This document shows positions 1 to 7,034 of a stretch of DNA of 11,778 bases, one piece after another; within the stretch, counting starts at the first letter, position 1, and the number at the start of each line of letters is the position of its first letter. Origin of the DNA: Marinosulfonomonas sp. (GTDB taxonomy: Bacteria; Pseudomonadota; Alphaproteobacteria; Rhodobacterales; Rhodobacteraceae); NCBI GenBank assembly GCA_015494385.1, contig WGBJ01000068.1, forward strand, positions 1 through 11,778, given 5' to 3'. The notes below the pieces were generated by a model. It was not told where the DNA came from and did not search any database. It was given only the letters and a program-made list of their open reading frames with translations. Position numbers and translations under genes: made by a program.

Positions 1-106
1 GGGCGACGAATATCCACGCAATTGTCCTGTCGGACAGACCTCTGACACGTTTGGCTATGCCTGGCGGGGTCGCCTTGGCAATACGGTCCATCGCTTTGTC
101 GGCCAT
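1..106 (-). CDS. Carbohydrate ABC transporter permease, N-terminal fragment
   Basis: This is the first 35 codons of a gene that leaves the window at the left edge. The start ATG (104-106) follows an AAGGA ribosome-binding site six bases upstream. The fragment begins MADKAMDRIAKATPPG and ends SDRTIAWIFVA, a basic cytoplasmic N-terminus running into the start of a first membrane helix. The SDRTIAW stretch is typical of MalF/UgpA-type permeases of CUT1 sugar importers. It lies 108 bp downstream of a solute-binding protein gene on the same strand, the usual order in such operons. The assignment rests mainly on this context plus the short N-terminal match, so the substrate cannot be named. Confidence 0.75.
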   Translation of the reverse strand, partial: MADKAMDRIAKATPPGIAKRVRGLSDRTIAWIFVA

Positions 107-137
107 GGGAATTCCTTGGATTTCAGGTGGTTATTCT

Positions 138-202
138 GGCAGAGCAGGCATAAAGCGCGCTCTGCCGATGTGTCATGGCCCCGCCTGTTTGTCAGGCAGG
201 GC
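138..202 (-). promoter_or_regulatory. Two stem-loops between binding-protein and permease genes
   Basis: Read on the minus strand, the binding-protein stop is followed by a 10-bp stem (193-202 with 178-187, one G-T wobble, 5-nt loop ACAAA). A second, 8-bp perfect stem follows (159-166 with 138-145, 13-nt loop). Neither has a T-run, so they do not look like a finished intrinsic terminator. Hairpins at this place in ABC importer operons are known (for example malE-malF) to stabilise the upstream message or attenuate the downstream genes, giving more binding protein than permease. That role is inferred here. Confidence 0.55.
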
Positions 203-214
203 AGTTTGGCAGGA

Positions 215-1540
215 TTAAATCTTGCCTTCGTCCTCGAACACTTCGGTCCAGTCCTTGACCAGCCCGTCCAGCGCCTCTTTGGCTGTGCCCTGACCGGCAA
301 CCACATATTTGTGGACGCGGTCCTGCATGGCCAGCAGAAGCGAGGCATAGGATGGCTCGGCCCAGAAATCCTTGACGATCGCCATGGATTCAAGGAACGC
401 CTTGTTATAGGGCTGGGCATCCGGAAATGCAGGATCCTCGACCACCGCGCGCATCGCCGATGCACCACCCATTTCGGTCCAGCGGGCCTGAATTTCAGGC
501 TGTGCGAACCACTTGATATACTCAAGCGCTGCGTCCTTGTGCTCGGTGTTGGCGACAACGGAAATCCCCTGCCCGCCCAACTGTGCATAGTGACCAGCCG
601 GACCCGGCGGATTGGCAAAGTAACCGGTGCGGTCCCCGCCCACGTTCGGGTCGGCATTCACGCCGGGCCAGATAAAGGCAAAGTTCATCTGCAACGCGAC
701 CTGACCCGATTTATAGGCGTCAATGTCTTCGGACATATACCAGTCGGACGACCCCGGAGGAGTGCAGCAATCATAAAGCGATTTGTAATATTCCAAACCG
801 GCCACAGCCCCGTCGGAATTCACATAGCCATCCAGTTCGGCATAGGGGTTTTCGGGGTTACCGTATTCAAAGCCGTAGTTATACAGCGCGTTGGTCACAC
901 CCATTGTGATCCCTTCCGAGCCACGCTCGGTATAGATCGCGGCGCCGTAAACGGTTTTGCCGTCAATATCGCGCCCCTGGAAGAATTCGGCGATATCTTT
1001 TAGCTGTGACAGATCGGCAGGAACGTCCAGATCATAGCCGTATTTATCCTTGAATTCCTTTTGCAATTCCGGCCGCGAGAACCAGTCCTTGCGATAAGTC
1101 CAGCCCACCACATCGGCATAGGCCGGTAGCGCCCAGTAATTCGGCGTTCCCTTGGGCCATTCGGCGTAACCGGTCACGGTTGCAGGCAGGAAATCGTCCA
1201 TCGAAATGCCGTTGGCATCGAAAAATTCGTTCAGTTTCAGGTACTGGCCGTTTTCAGCCGCGCCACCGATCCACTGGCTGTCGCCGATCATCAGGTCACA
1301 CAGCTTGCCGCCCGAGTTCAGCTCGTTCAGCATACGGTCGGCGAAATTGGGCCACGGAACAAATTCAAATTCCATGTCCACGCCGGTTTTGCCCTCGAAA
1401 TCCTTGGACAGTTCGACCAATGCATTTGCCGGATCCCATGCGGCCCAGCATAGTGTCATGGACTCGGCCGAAGCGTTCGTCGCGGCAAAAGCCGAGATCG
1501 TCGCCATAGCGGTTGCCATCATCAGATTGGATGTTTTCAT
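215..1540 (-). CDS. Extracellular carbohydrate-binding protein of ABC importer (family 1)
   Basis: This is a 441-residue periplasmic solute-binding protein that would capture a sugar or related compound and deliver it to the permease encoded just downstream. Residues 1-25 form a Sec signal peptide: a short basic start, a hydrophobic Ala-rich core, and cleavage expected after Ala-Ser-Ala25. The mature part has the layout of COG1653/SBP_bac_1 proteins. It has an early segment on a filamentous 'SKDFEGKTGV' theme, a Trp/Tyr-rich middle, and a C-terminal helical part with AALEYIKWFAQPE (about 340-352). Length matches the family. The ATG at 1538-1540 is preceded by AGGGAG seven bases upstream. The upstream regulator gene and the operators between them indicate substrate-inducible expression. 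I cannot tell the ligand from the sequence. Confidence 0.9.
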   Translation of the reverse strand: MKTSNLMMATAMATISAFAATNASAESMTLCWAAWDPANALVELSKDFEGKTGVDMEFEFVPWPNFADRMLNELNSGGKLCDLMIGDSQWIGGAAENGQYLKLNEFFDANGISMDDFLPATVTGYAEWPKGTPNYWALPAYADVVGWTYRKDWFSRPELQKEFKDKYGYDLDVPADLSQLKDIAEFFQGRDIDGKTVYGAAIYTERGSEGITMGVTNALYNYGFEYGNPENPYAELDGYVNSDGAVAGLEYYKSLYDCCTPPGSSDWYMSEDIDAYKSGQVALQMNFAFIWPGVNADPNVGGDRTGYFANPPGPAGHYAQLGGQGISVVANTEHKDAALEYIKWFAQPEIQARWTEMGGASAMRAVVEDPAFPDAQPYNKAFLESMAIVKDFWAEPSYASLLLAMQDRVHKYVVAGQGTAKEALDGLVKDWTEVFEDEGKI

Positions 1541-1602
1541 TATTTTCTCCCTAGAAATAAAAGCGGGCCAGCAGCCCCCCTTTGCGCCACTTTATGAGCA
1601 AA

Positions 1603-1632
1603 AGCGTAGGTGATGTGCGCACCTCAAGTCAA
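1603..1632 (-). promoter_or_regulatory. Probable promoter of the ABC transporter operon
   Basis: On the minus strand, TTGACT (1627-1632; 5 of 6 to the sigma-70 -35 consensus) is followed after 18 bases by TACGCT (1603-1608; a weaker -10, 3 of 6). The 16-bp operator 1611-1626 fills the spacer, a classic position for a repressor that blocks polymerase. The resulting leader to the binding-protein ATG would be about 55 nt. The -10 is weak, so this is a reasoned guess rather than a clear match. Confidence 0.45.
1611..1626. promoter_or_regulatory. LacI-family operator O1
   Basis: TGATGTGCGCACCTCA is a 16-bp palindrome with one mismatched pair and a central CpG, the usual shape of LacI/GalR-family sites, where a hinge-helix leucine intercalates at the central CG. 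It lies between the presumed -35 and -10 of the transporter promoter. The regulator encoded immediately upstream is the likely ligand. Confidence 0.6.
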
Positions 1633-1640
1633 TTGATTTT

Positions 1641-1656
1641 TGAGGTGCGTGCCTCA
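1641..1656. promoter_or_regulatory. LacI-family operator O2
   Basis: TGAGGTGCGTGCCTCA is a second 16-bp near-palindrome with a central CG. Its five outer base pairs are perfect, and it shares TGA...GTGCG...CCTCA with O1. Its centre is exactly 30 bp from that of O1, so the two sites face the same side of the helix about three turns apart. This fits cooperative binding or short looping by the adjacent LacI-type regulator. Confidence 0.6.
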
Positions 1657-1716
1657 TATCACGTCAAATCAATGGGTTGGCATATTTTCATGGCTAAGTT
1701 AGGGGGTGATGCAGGT

Positions 1717-2748
1717 CTATTCGGGCATATTTTCCCGCAAAGTGATCTCGATCCGAATCCGTTCCTGCGAGGCAATCGTGCCCACCTGTTCGGCCTTGGC
1801 CCGCAGGATCCGGATAGAGCTGCGCACCAGATGGCCCACATCCTGCGTGATCACCGCATCCAGCGTGCCGTCAATCAGCCGCGCGCGGGTGTCAGGCGTC
1901 AGTTCGTGCCCGATGATCACCATCTCGTCGGCCCCGCCCTCGGCCTCGATCGCCCGCATGGTTTCGCCGATGTCGTGGTGCATCAGATAGATGCCAACAA
2001 CGGGTTCCCTGCCCTGCAAGGCCGTGTGGATAATCCGGGCGGTGCGCTGTGGGTCGCCATAGGTTTCCATCGTCGGTCGCACTGTCAGACGGTCAGCATA
2101 TTTCGCCATGATCGCATCAAACCCCAGCCGCCGTTCCTGACTGTCGCGCGACTGGATGGTTTCGGTCAAAACCAGCACCACACCCGCCTTTGCACCGGTA
2201 AATCGCGCCATCAACTGCCCAACCGTGCGCCCTGCCGCTTCGTTGTTTACCCCGACAAATAAGGCGTTATCGGCATTTGGCTGGTTGGAAACAAAGGCAA
2301 CAACCGCAATCCCGCGATTGTCCAGCCGCGATATGGCATCACGCACCTGCGGGCTTTCTGGGGCCATGATGGCCACGCCATCCACCCCGTCCGCCGACAG
2401 TTCATCCAGTCGGGCGGCAATGCGATGCGGGTCATTGGCAGGCACCCTGATAACCGTCGCACTGGTGCGTTCGCTGTGCAGTGCATTATTGGCCTCGTCG
2501 ATTGAATCGCGGATCAGATCAATGAATTCATCGTCATGGTCCGGCAGCAAAAATACCATCCGGTATTCTTTGCCCCGCGCCAGATTTGCGGCAGAAATAT
2601 CCCGCACAAACCCGATATCGGCAATCGCGCGAGTCACACGTTCGACCGTCACCTTGCGCACCCCGCTACGACGGTTCAGCACCCGGTCAACGGTTGCCAA
2701 ACTGACGCCAGCGGCTTTTGCAAGGTCTTTGGTTGTCGGTCTTGCCAT
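1717..2748 (-). CDS. LacI-family transcriptional regulator
   Basis: This 343-residue protein is the probable local repressor of the sugar transporter. Residues 5-24 form the LacI-type helix-turn-helix (KDLAKAAGVSLATVDRVLN), and the hinge helix around 52-59 (SAANLARG) keeps the leucine expected to wedge into the central CpG of the operator. From about residue 62 on it has a periplasmic-binding-protein-like effector domain that binds a small sugar-like inducer, of the type that resembles Peripla_BP_4 sugar binders. Length is normal for the family. I chose the ATG at 2746-2748 (MARPTTKDL) because it has GGAG five bases upstream and starts just before the DNA-binding domain; an in-frame ATG 16 codons earlier adds residues atypical for the family. 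It is codirectional with the transporter gene, with operators in the 176-bp gap. Confidence 0.92.
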   Translation of the reverse strand: MARPTTKDLAKAAGVSLATVDRVLNRRSGVRKVTVERVTRAIADIGFVRDISAANLARGKEYRMVFLLPDHDDEFIDLIRDSIDEANNALHSERTSATVIRVPANDPHRIAARLDELSADGVDGVAIMAPESPQVRDAISRLDNRGIAVVAFVSNQPNADNALFVGVNNEAAGRTVGQLMARFTGAKAGVVLVLTETIQSRDSQERRLGFDAIMAKYADRLTVRPTMETYGDPQRTARIIHTALQGREPVVGIYLMHHDIGETMRAIEAEGGADEMVIIGHELTPDTRARLIDGTLDAVITQDVGHLVRSSIRILRAKAEQVGTIASQERIRIEITLRENMPE

Positions 2749-3048
2749 GGGGTCTCCGCTTGGGCAATCAGGTTGCGCTGTAATGAGGCACGTCAATCAT
2801 TTATATATACCCTGTGGCCCCAAGTAAACGTCGACATGCCACATCCGGCAAGCCTGTTTGTGCCGTATTGCAGCCTTTTGGTCCACAGAGCAAGTAAACA
2901 GAATACCCGCCAAAGGTACCATTTTCGCCCTCCCAAACAACCTGCGACATAATTGCGGTTATTGATCTATAACATTGCGCAGCTGCCCTGCCCAACCCAT
3001 TTATATGGTAAGACGATATTGATCCGTAACCATAAGGGGGTACCCGCC
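2749..3048. promoter_or_regulatory. 300-bp divergent intergenic region between regulator and ppsA
   Basis: I see no convincing gene here. Toward ppsA, GCGACA (2944-2949) and TATAAC (2968-2973) are 18 bases apart and form a plausible sigma-70 promoter, giving a leader of roughly 70 nt. Toward the regulator there is the possible operator 2784-2799. The middle holds a repeated CAAGTAAAC (2821-2829 and 2891-2899), flanked by inverted CTGTGG (2812-2817) and CCACAG (2883-2888), of unknown meaning. Confidence 0.4.
2784..2799. promoter_or_regulatory. Possible third LacI-type operator, before the regulator gene
   Basis: TGAGGCACGTCAATCA has a left half (TGAGGCAC) identical to one half of O2 read on the other strand; the right half is degenerate. 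It lies about 36 bp upstream of the regulator's ATG and overlaps a TTGACG -35-like hexamer on the minus strand (2791-2796). Autoregulation by the LacI-type protein is the natural reading, but the site is weaker than O1 and O2. Confidence 0.4.
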
Positions 3049-5427
3049 ATGAGTACTGATAATCGCAACATCATCTGGTTTGAAAAATTGTCCCGCACGG
3101 ATGTGGGTCTGGTCGGGGGCAAGAATTCCTCGCTTGGGGAAATGGTCAGTAACCTGTCGCAGGCGGGGATCAAAGTGCCCGCCGGTTTTGCCACCACTGC
3201 CGATGCCTATCGGGCCTATATGACCTATAACCATCTGGATGACCTGATCGCAACGACGCTGGAGCAAGAGGCCGACGGCAAGATTTCATTGCAAGAAGCC
3301 GGTGAAACCATCCGCGCCGCCATCATCAAAGGGGACTGGCCGCAGGATATCCGCGACAGCCTGATCGAAAGCTATCGTGAACTGGGCAAACGCAGCGGGA
3401 GTGATGAACTGCCTGTCGCCGTGCGCTCCAGCGCCACGGCCGAGGATCTGCCGGACGCCAGTTTCGCCGGCCAGCAGGAAACCTATCTGAACGTGCGCGG
3501 GGAAAAGGCGCTGCTGAACACCTGTCGGCGCTGCTATGCCTCGCTGTTTACCGATCGGGCGATTTCCTATCGTAAAATCAAGGGGTTCGATCATCAGAAG
3601 ATCGCATTGTCGGTCGGGGTGCAGCGGATGGTGCGCTCGGATATTGGTGGCTCGGGCGTGATGTTTTCCATTGATACCGAATCCGGATTTGACAAGGTTG
3701 TCCTGATCAATGCGGCCTGGGGGTTGGGCGAAAACGTGGTTCAGGGCGCTGTGAACCCCGATGAATACGAGGTTTACAAGCCATTGTTATCCAACCCGGA
3801 TTTGGCCCCGATCCTTGAAAAGAAACTGGGCGCCAAAGAAAAGAAAATGATCTATGCGGGCAGCCGTGGCGGCGAAACCCGCAATGTGCCCACCTCCAAG
3901 GCCGAACGCGCGGCATTTGTGCTGACGGATGATGATATTCTGAACCTTGCGCGACAGGCCTGCACGATCGAGGAACACTATGGTCAGCCAATGGATATGG
4001 AATGGGCCAAGGACGGGATCACCGGCGAATTGTTCATCGTTCAGGCCCGCCCCGAAACCGTGCAATCGCGCATTGGTCAAGGGGTGCAGAAAACCTATTG
4101 CGTGCGCAATGCTGGCAAGAAACTGTTAAGCGGTCTTAGCGTCGGGTCTGCTGCCATTTCCGGCCGTGTTTGCCTGATCGAAAACGCCAAGGACATCGAC
4201 CGTTTTGTCGATGGCTCGATCCTTGTCACCTCGACCACCGATCCCGATTGGGTGCCGATCATGAAACGTGCCGCAGCGATTGTGACAGATCACGGTGGGC
4301 GCACCTCGCATGCCGCGATTGTCAGTCGTGAACTGGGGCTACCGGCGATTGTCGGCACCTCGCAGGCCACGCATATCCTGCATGATGAACAGGACATCAC
4401 CGTGTCCTGTGCCGAAGGGGACGAGGGCTTTGTTTACGAGGGTCACGCCGATATCGAGGTGCAGGAAATCCAGACCGATGATGTGCCCGAGACCAAAACC
4501 CGTGTGATGCTGAACCTTGCCAACCCTTCCGCCGCGTTTCGCTGGTGGCGCTTGCCCGCAGATGGTGTCGGACTGGCGCGGATGGAGTTTGTCATCAACA
4601 ATGCCGTGCGGGTTCACCCGATGGCACTGGTCCATTTCGACAGCCTGAAGGACGAGGCCGCACGCGAGGAAATCGCCGAATTGACAAAGGGTTACGCTGA
4701 CAAGCTCGACTATTTTGTGGACCATCTGGCCATGGGTTTATCGCGCATTGCGGCGGTTATGTATCCCAAACCGGTGATCATCCGGATGAGCGATTTCAAA
4801 ACCAATGAATACGCCGATCTTTTGGGCGGCAAACAGTTCGAGCCCAAAGAGGAAAACCCGATGATCGGTTTTCGCGGGGCCTCGCGTTACTACTCGGACC
4901 GTTACCGCGAGGGGTTCGCGCTGGAATGTCGGGCGATCAGAAAACTGCGCATGGAAATGGGTTTTGACAATGTGATCGTGATGATCCCCTTCTGCCGCTC
5001 GCCGGACGAAGCGGATCGCGTGATGGCGGTGATGGCCGAAAACGGGCTGGAGCGGGGCAAGGACGGCTTAAAGGTCTATGTTATGTGCGAAATCCCCTCG
5101 AATGTGATCCTGGCCGAGGAATTTGCCAAACGGTTTGACGGCTTCTCGATCGGCTCGAACGATCTGACGCAGCTGACACTGGGCGTTGACCGCGATTCCG
5201 AGGATCTGTCAGACCTGTTTCAGGAAAGCGATCCGGCGGTGTTGTGGATGATCAAAACGGTGATCGAAAAGGCGCATAAAGCGGGTTCCAAAGTGGGGCT
5301 GTGTGGTCAAGCGCCCAGCAACAACCCCGAATTTGCCCGCAAACTGGTGGAATACGGCATTGATTCAATCTCGGTCACGCCGGACGCCTATCTGGCGGTG
5401 AAACAGAACGTGGCCAAGGCCGAATGA
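3049..5427 (+). CDS. ppsA: Phosphoenolpyruvate synthase (pyruvate, water dikinase)
   Basis: This 792-residue cytoplasmic enzyme converts pyruvate and ATP with water to phosphoenolpyruvate, AMP and phosphate, the entry to gluconeogenesis from C3 compounds. The N-terminal ATP-grasp domain (about 1-345) has GGKNSSLGEM and AVRSSATAEDLPDASFAGQQ. The swivelling phosphohistidine domain carries TDHGGRTSHAAIVSRELG with the catalytic His421, the same number as in the E. coli enzyme. The C-terminal PEP/pyruvate-binding barrel has GFRGASRYYS, the EIPSN and FDGFSIGSNDLTQ motifs, and VGLCGQAPSNNPEF with the proton-donating Cys752. The ATG at 3049 has AAGGGGG eight bases upstream; an in-frame TTG at 2953 would add 32 residues unlike any family member. 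It is divergent from the LacI gene. Its stop directly abuts the convergent transporter gene, leaving no room for a separate terminator. Confidence 0.97.
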   Translation: MSTDNRNIIWFEKLSRTDVGLVGGKNSSLGEMVSNLSQAGIKVPAGFATTADAYRAYMTYNHLDDLIATTLEQEADGKISLQEAGETIRAAIIKGDWPQDIRDSLIESYRELGKRSGSDELPVAVRSSATAEDLPDASFAGQQETYLNVRGEKALLNTCRRCYASLFTDRAISYRKIKGFDHQKIALSVGVQRMVRSDIGGSGVMFSIDTESGFDKVVLINAAWGLGENVVQGAVNPDEYEVYKPLLSNPDLAPILEKKLGAKEKKMIYAGSRGGETRNVPTSKAERAAFVLTDDDILNLARQACTIEEHYGQPMDMEWAKDGITGELFIVQARPETVQSRIGQGVQKTYCVRNAGKKLLSGLSVGSAAISGRVCLIENAKDIDRFVDGSILVTSTTDPDWVPIMKRAAAIVTDHGGRTSHAAIVSRELGLPAIVGTSQATHILHDEQDITVSCAEGDEGFVYEGHADIEVQEIQTDDVPETKTRVMLNLANPSAAFRWWRLPADGVGLARMEFVINNAVRVHPMALVHFDSLKDEAAREEIAELTKGYADKLDYFVDHLAMGLSRIAAVMYPKPVIIRMSDFKTNEYADLLGGKQFEPKEENPMIGFRGASRYYSDRYREGFALECRAIRKLRMEMGFDNVIVMIPFCRSPDEADRVMAVMAENGLERGKDGLKVYVMCEIPSNVILAEEFAKRFDGFSIGSNDLTQLTLGVDRDSEDLSDLFQESDPAVLWMIKTVIEKAHKAGSKVGLCGQAPSNNPEFARKLVEYGIDSISVTPDAYLAVKQNVAKAE

Positions 5428-6285
5428 TCAGGTGCCCGACACCGAAACGGCGCGCCTGTGGGCCATGCTGATCTGCACCAGCGCCGAGATGTTCATCACC
5501 AGCGCGTAAATCAGCGCAGGCGTCGCAAGGGCCGGATTCTTTAACAGGGATCCGGCCACAAACATCGCCACGGCGACGTTTTGCAACGAGGCCTCGACCA
5601 TAATCGCGCGGCGTTGGCCGGTGTTCAGCCCCATCAGCACCCCTGCCCCGCCAGCCAGCCCCAGCGCAATCAGGTTCAGCGCAACAACAGCCGGTCCAAC
5701 GCTGGACAGATGATCGGTGATCGCATCCCAGTTTTGCACAAAGGTGGCCAGCACCATTGCCGCAAAAATCAGTTTGGAAACGGGATCGAGAATTGCCCCC
5801 AACCGTTTTGCGGTTTCGGGGCGCCATGCGGAAAACCCGATCCCGATGGCCATGGGAACCAATGCGACAGCACTCATCGCCATGCTCATTTTCGCCAGAC
5901 CCGACACACCCGGCAATGCCGCCACGCCCGCCAACATCAGGATTGCCGGTATCGTCACTGCGGCCAGCGAAGTCGTTACCAACGTCATCGCGGCAGACAG
6001 GGCCACATCTGCGCGGGCCAGCCACGCGATATAGTTTGACGTCACCCCGCCGGGGGCCGCCGCCACCAGAACCAGACCGATCGACATCTCGGTGGACAGG
6101 CCAAATAGCCGCACCAGCAAAAAGGCGCAGGCCGGCAACAGCATCATTTGCACCACAAGCCCCGTGAACAAGGCCTGCGGGTGGCGAAATGCCGCCCCCA
6201 CACGATCAAGCGAAAGGCGTAACCCCACCACAAACATCAATAAAATCAAACCTGCAGGCAGGAATGCAGCCAGTATTTGTGTCAT
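5428..6285 (-). CDS. Bile acid:sodium symporter family transporter
   Basis: This 285-residue inner-membrane protein has nine or ten hydrophobic helices and belongs to the SBF/BASS family (COG0385). Family members cotransport sodium with organic anions such as bile acids, pyruvate or other carboxylates. Family features seen are an N-terminal helix and VVGLRLSLDRV loop, the AAPGGVTSNYIAWLARADV stretch (about 85-103), which resembles the first Na+-binding crossover, and EASLQNVAVAMF (about 232-243), which matches the second crossover. The start at 6283-6285 (MTQILAAFLPAG) places the first helix correctly and has GGGG nine bases upstream. A start 11 codons earlier lacks support. A pyruvate- or keto-acid-type substrate would suit the neighbouring PEP synthase, but that is only inference. 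Its promoter must lie in the region shared with the sco gene. Confidence 0.88.
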   Translation of the reverse strand: MTQILAAFLPAGLILLMFVVGLRLSLDRVGAAFRHPQALFTGLVVQMMLLPACAFLLVRLFGLSTEMSIGLVLVAAAPGGVTSNYIAWLARADVALSAAMTLVTTSLAAVTIPAILMLAGVAALPGVSGLAKMSMAMSAVALVPMAIGIGFSAWRPETAKRLGAILDPVSKLIFAAMVLATFVQNWDAITDHLSSVGPAVVALNLIALGLAGGAGVLMGLNTGQRRAIMVEASLQNVAVAMFVAGSLLKNPALATPALIYALVMNISALVQISMAHRRAVSVSGT

Positions 6286-6342
6286 CGGACATACCCCGTC
6301 AAACTGTTCCGGTTGCAATAGTCGGATTTGACGGTCATTGAC

Positions 6343-6384
6343 ATGACTTAAGTCAAGGCATTACCCGAATTCCGCCCATATTAT
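6343..6384 (+). promoter_or_regulatory. FNR/DNR-type box and promoter for sco-tlpA
   Basis: ATGACTTAAGTCAA (6343-6356) contains the perfect 12-bp palindrome TGACTTAAGTCA and matches the TTGAY-N4-RTCAA consensus of FNR/Anr/DNR/NnrR regulators at all specified bases but the first. A TATTAT -10 (5 of 6) lies at 6379-6384, which predicts a start near 6391. That puts the box centre at about -41.5, exactly the class II activator position, and there is no good -35, as expected for an activated promoter. Further TGAC/GTCA half-sites at 6328-6342 may extend the site. Activation by low oxygen or nitric oxide is the likely outcome. Confidence 0.7.
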
Positions 6385-6410
6385 TGCGGGAACTTTCAAG
6401 GAGAATAATC

Positions 6411-7034
6411 ATGCTTGCACGGCGCAGTTTTCTAATTCTGGGCGGCTCGTTCATCGGGGCGGCGGGCGCGGGTCTGCCGGTTCTGGCCCAGCGACAAGAT
6501 GTTGATCTAGAGGCGGACACGGCCCAGGACACCGCAGATGTCCGCCGCCGGTTCATGATGGAAGACACCTATGGCAATCTGGTCAAGGATGACGATTTCC
6601 AAGGCAAATTCATGCTGATCTATTTCGGCTATATGTCCTGTCCCGATGTCTGCCCGACCACACTGGCCACACTGGCCGAGGCGATGGAGCAACTGGGCGA
6701 TCTGAACGAGGATCTGGCCGTGTTGTTTGTCACCGTTGATCCGGATCGTGACGGACCGAAAGATTTGCACGACTACGTGCAGTTCTTTGACAAACGCATC
6801 ATCGCCTTGCGTGGCCCCAAAGCCTATACCGATCACATGGTCAAGGCCTTCAACGCGCGGTACGAATTCTATTATCCCGACCCCGAGGACAAGAGCGAAT
6901 ATACCGTGGACCACACAGCCTCGGTTGCCTTTGTCGGCCCCTATGGCAACCTGATCAAACGCTTCCCGCATGGCATGTCGGCGGATGACATTGCCAAGGA
7001 TATTCGTGAAATAATGGAAGAGGCCCGCAAGTAA
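6411..7034 (+). CDS. sco: Sco1/SenC-family copper chaperone
   Basis: This 207-residue membrane-tethered or periplasmic thioredoxin-fold protein is of the type that delivers copper to CuA centres. The copper ligands are visible: the CPDVC motif (Cys77, Cys81) and His168 in VDHTAS. The N-terminus (MLARRSFLILGGSF) has a hydrophobic core behind an RRSFL twin-arginine-like motif, so it may be Tat-exported or anchored. Length fits the family. The ATG at 6411 has AAGGAG seven bases upstream; an in-frame TTG at 6384 would fall inside the predicted promoter. The stop overlaps the next gene's start by one base (TAATG), showing an operon with the TlpA-like gene. Facing a nos cluster and under an FNR-type box, it probably serves the CuA site of N2O reductase, though cytochrome oxidase is the family's better-known client. 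Confidence 0.92.
   Translation: MLARRSFLILGGSFIGAAGAGLPVLAQRQDVDLEADTAQDTADVRRRFMMEDTYGNLVKDDDFQGKFMLIYFGYMSCPDVCPTTLATLAEAMEQLGDLNEDLAVLFVTVDPDRDGPKDLHDYVQFFDKRIIALRGPKAYTDHMVKAFNARYEFYYPDPEDKSEYTVDHTASVAFVGPYGNLIKRFPHGMSADDIAKDIREIMEEARK

Noticed and set aside
116..1003. Long open frame on the plus strand opposite the solute-binding protein
   Set aside because: Its product is rich in His/Arg/Gly with no family likeness and it lies wholly antisense to a clear binding-protein gene; no good ribosome-binding site was seen.
1582..2262. Plus-strand open frame over the LacI gene and its operators
   Set aside because: It is a codon-bias shadow of the regulator, which has an intact DNA-binding domain and start signals on the minus strand.
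2960..2973. Possible FNR box around TTGAT (2962-2966) upstream of ppsA
   Set aside because: The right half lacks ATCAA (it reads AACAT), so it is not a palindrome; the TATAAC is better explained as a -10.
2953..3048. Upstream TTG start that would extend PEP synthase by 32 residues
   Set aside because: The extension overlaps the likely promoter TATAAC, has no family counterpart, and the ATG at 3049 has a strong AAGGGGG site.
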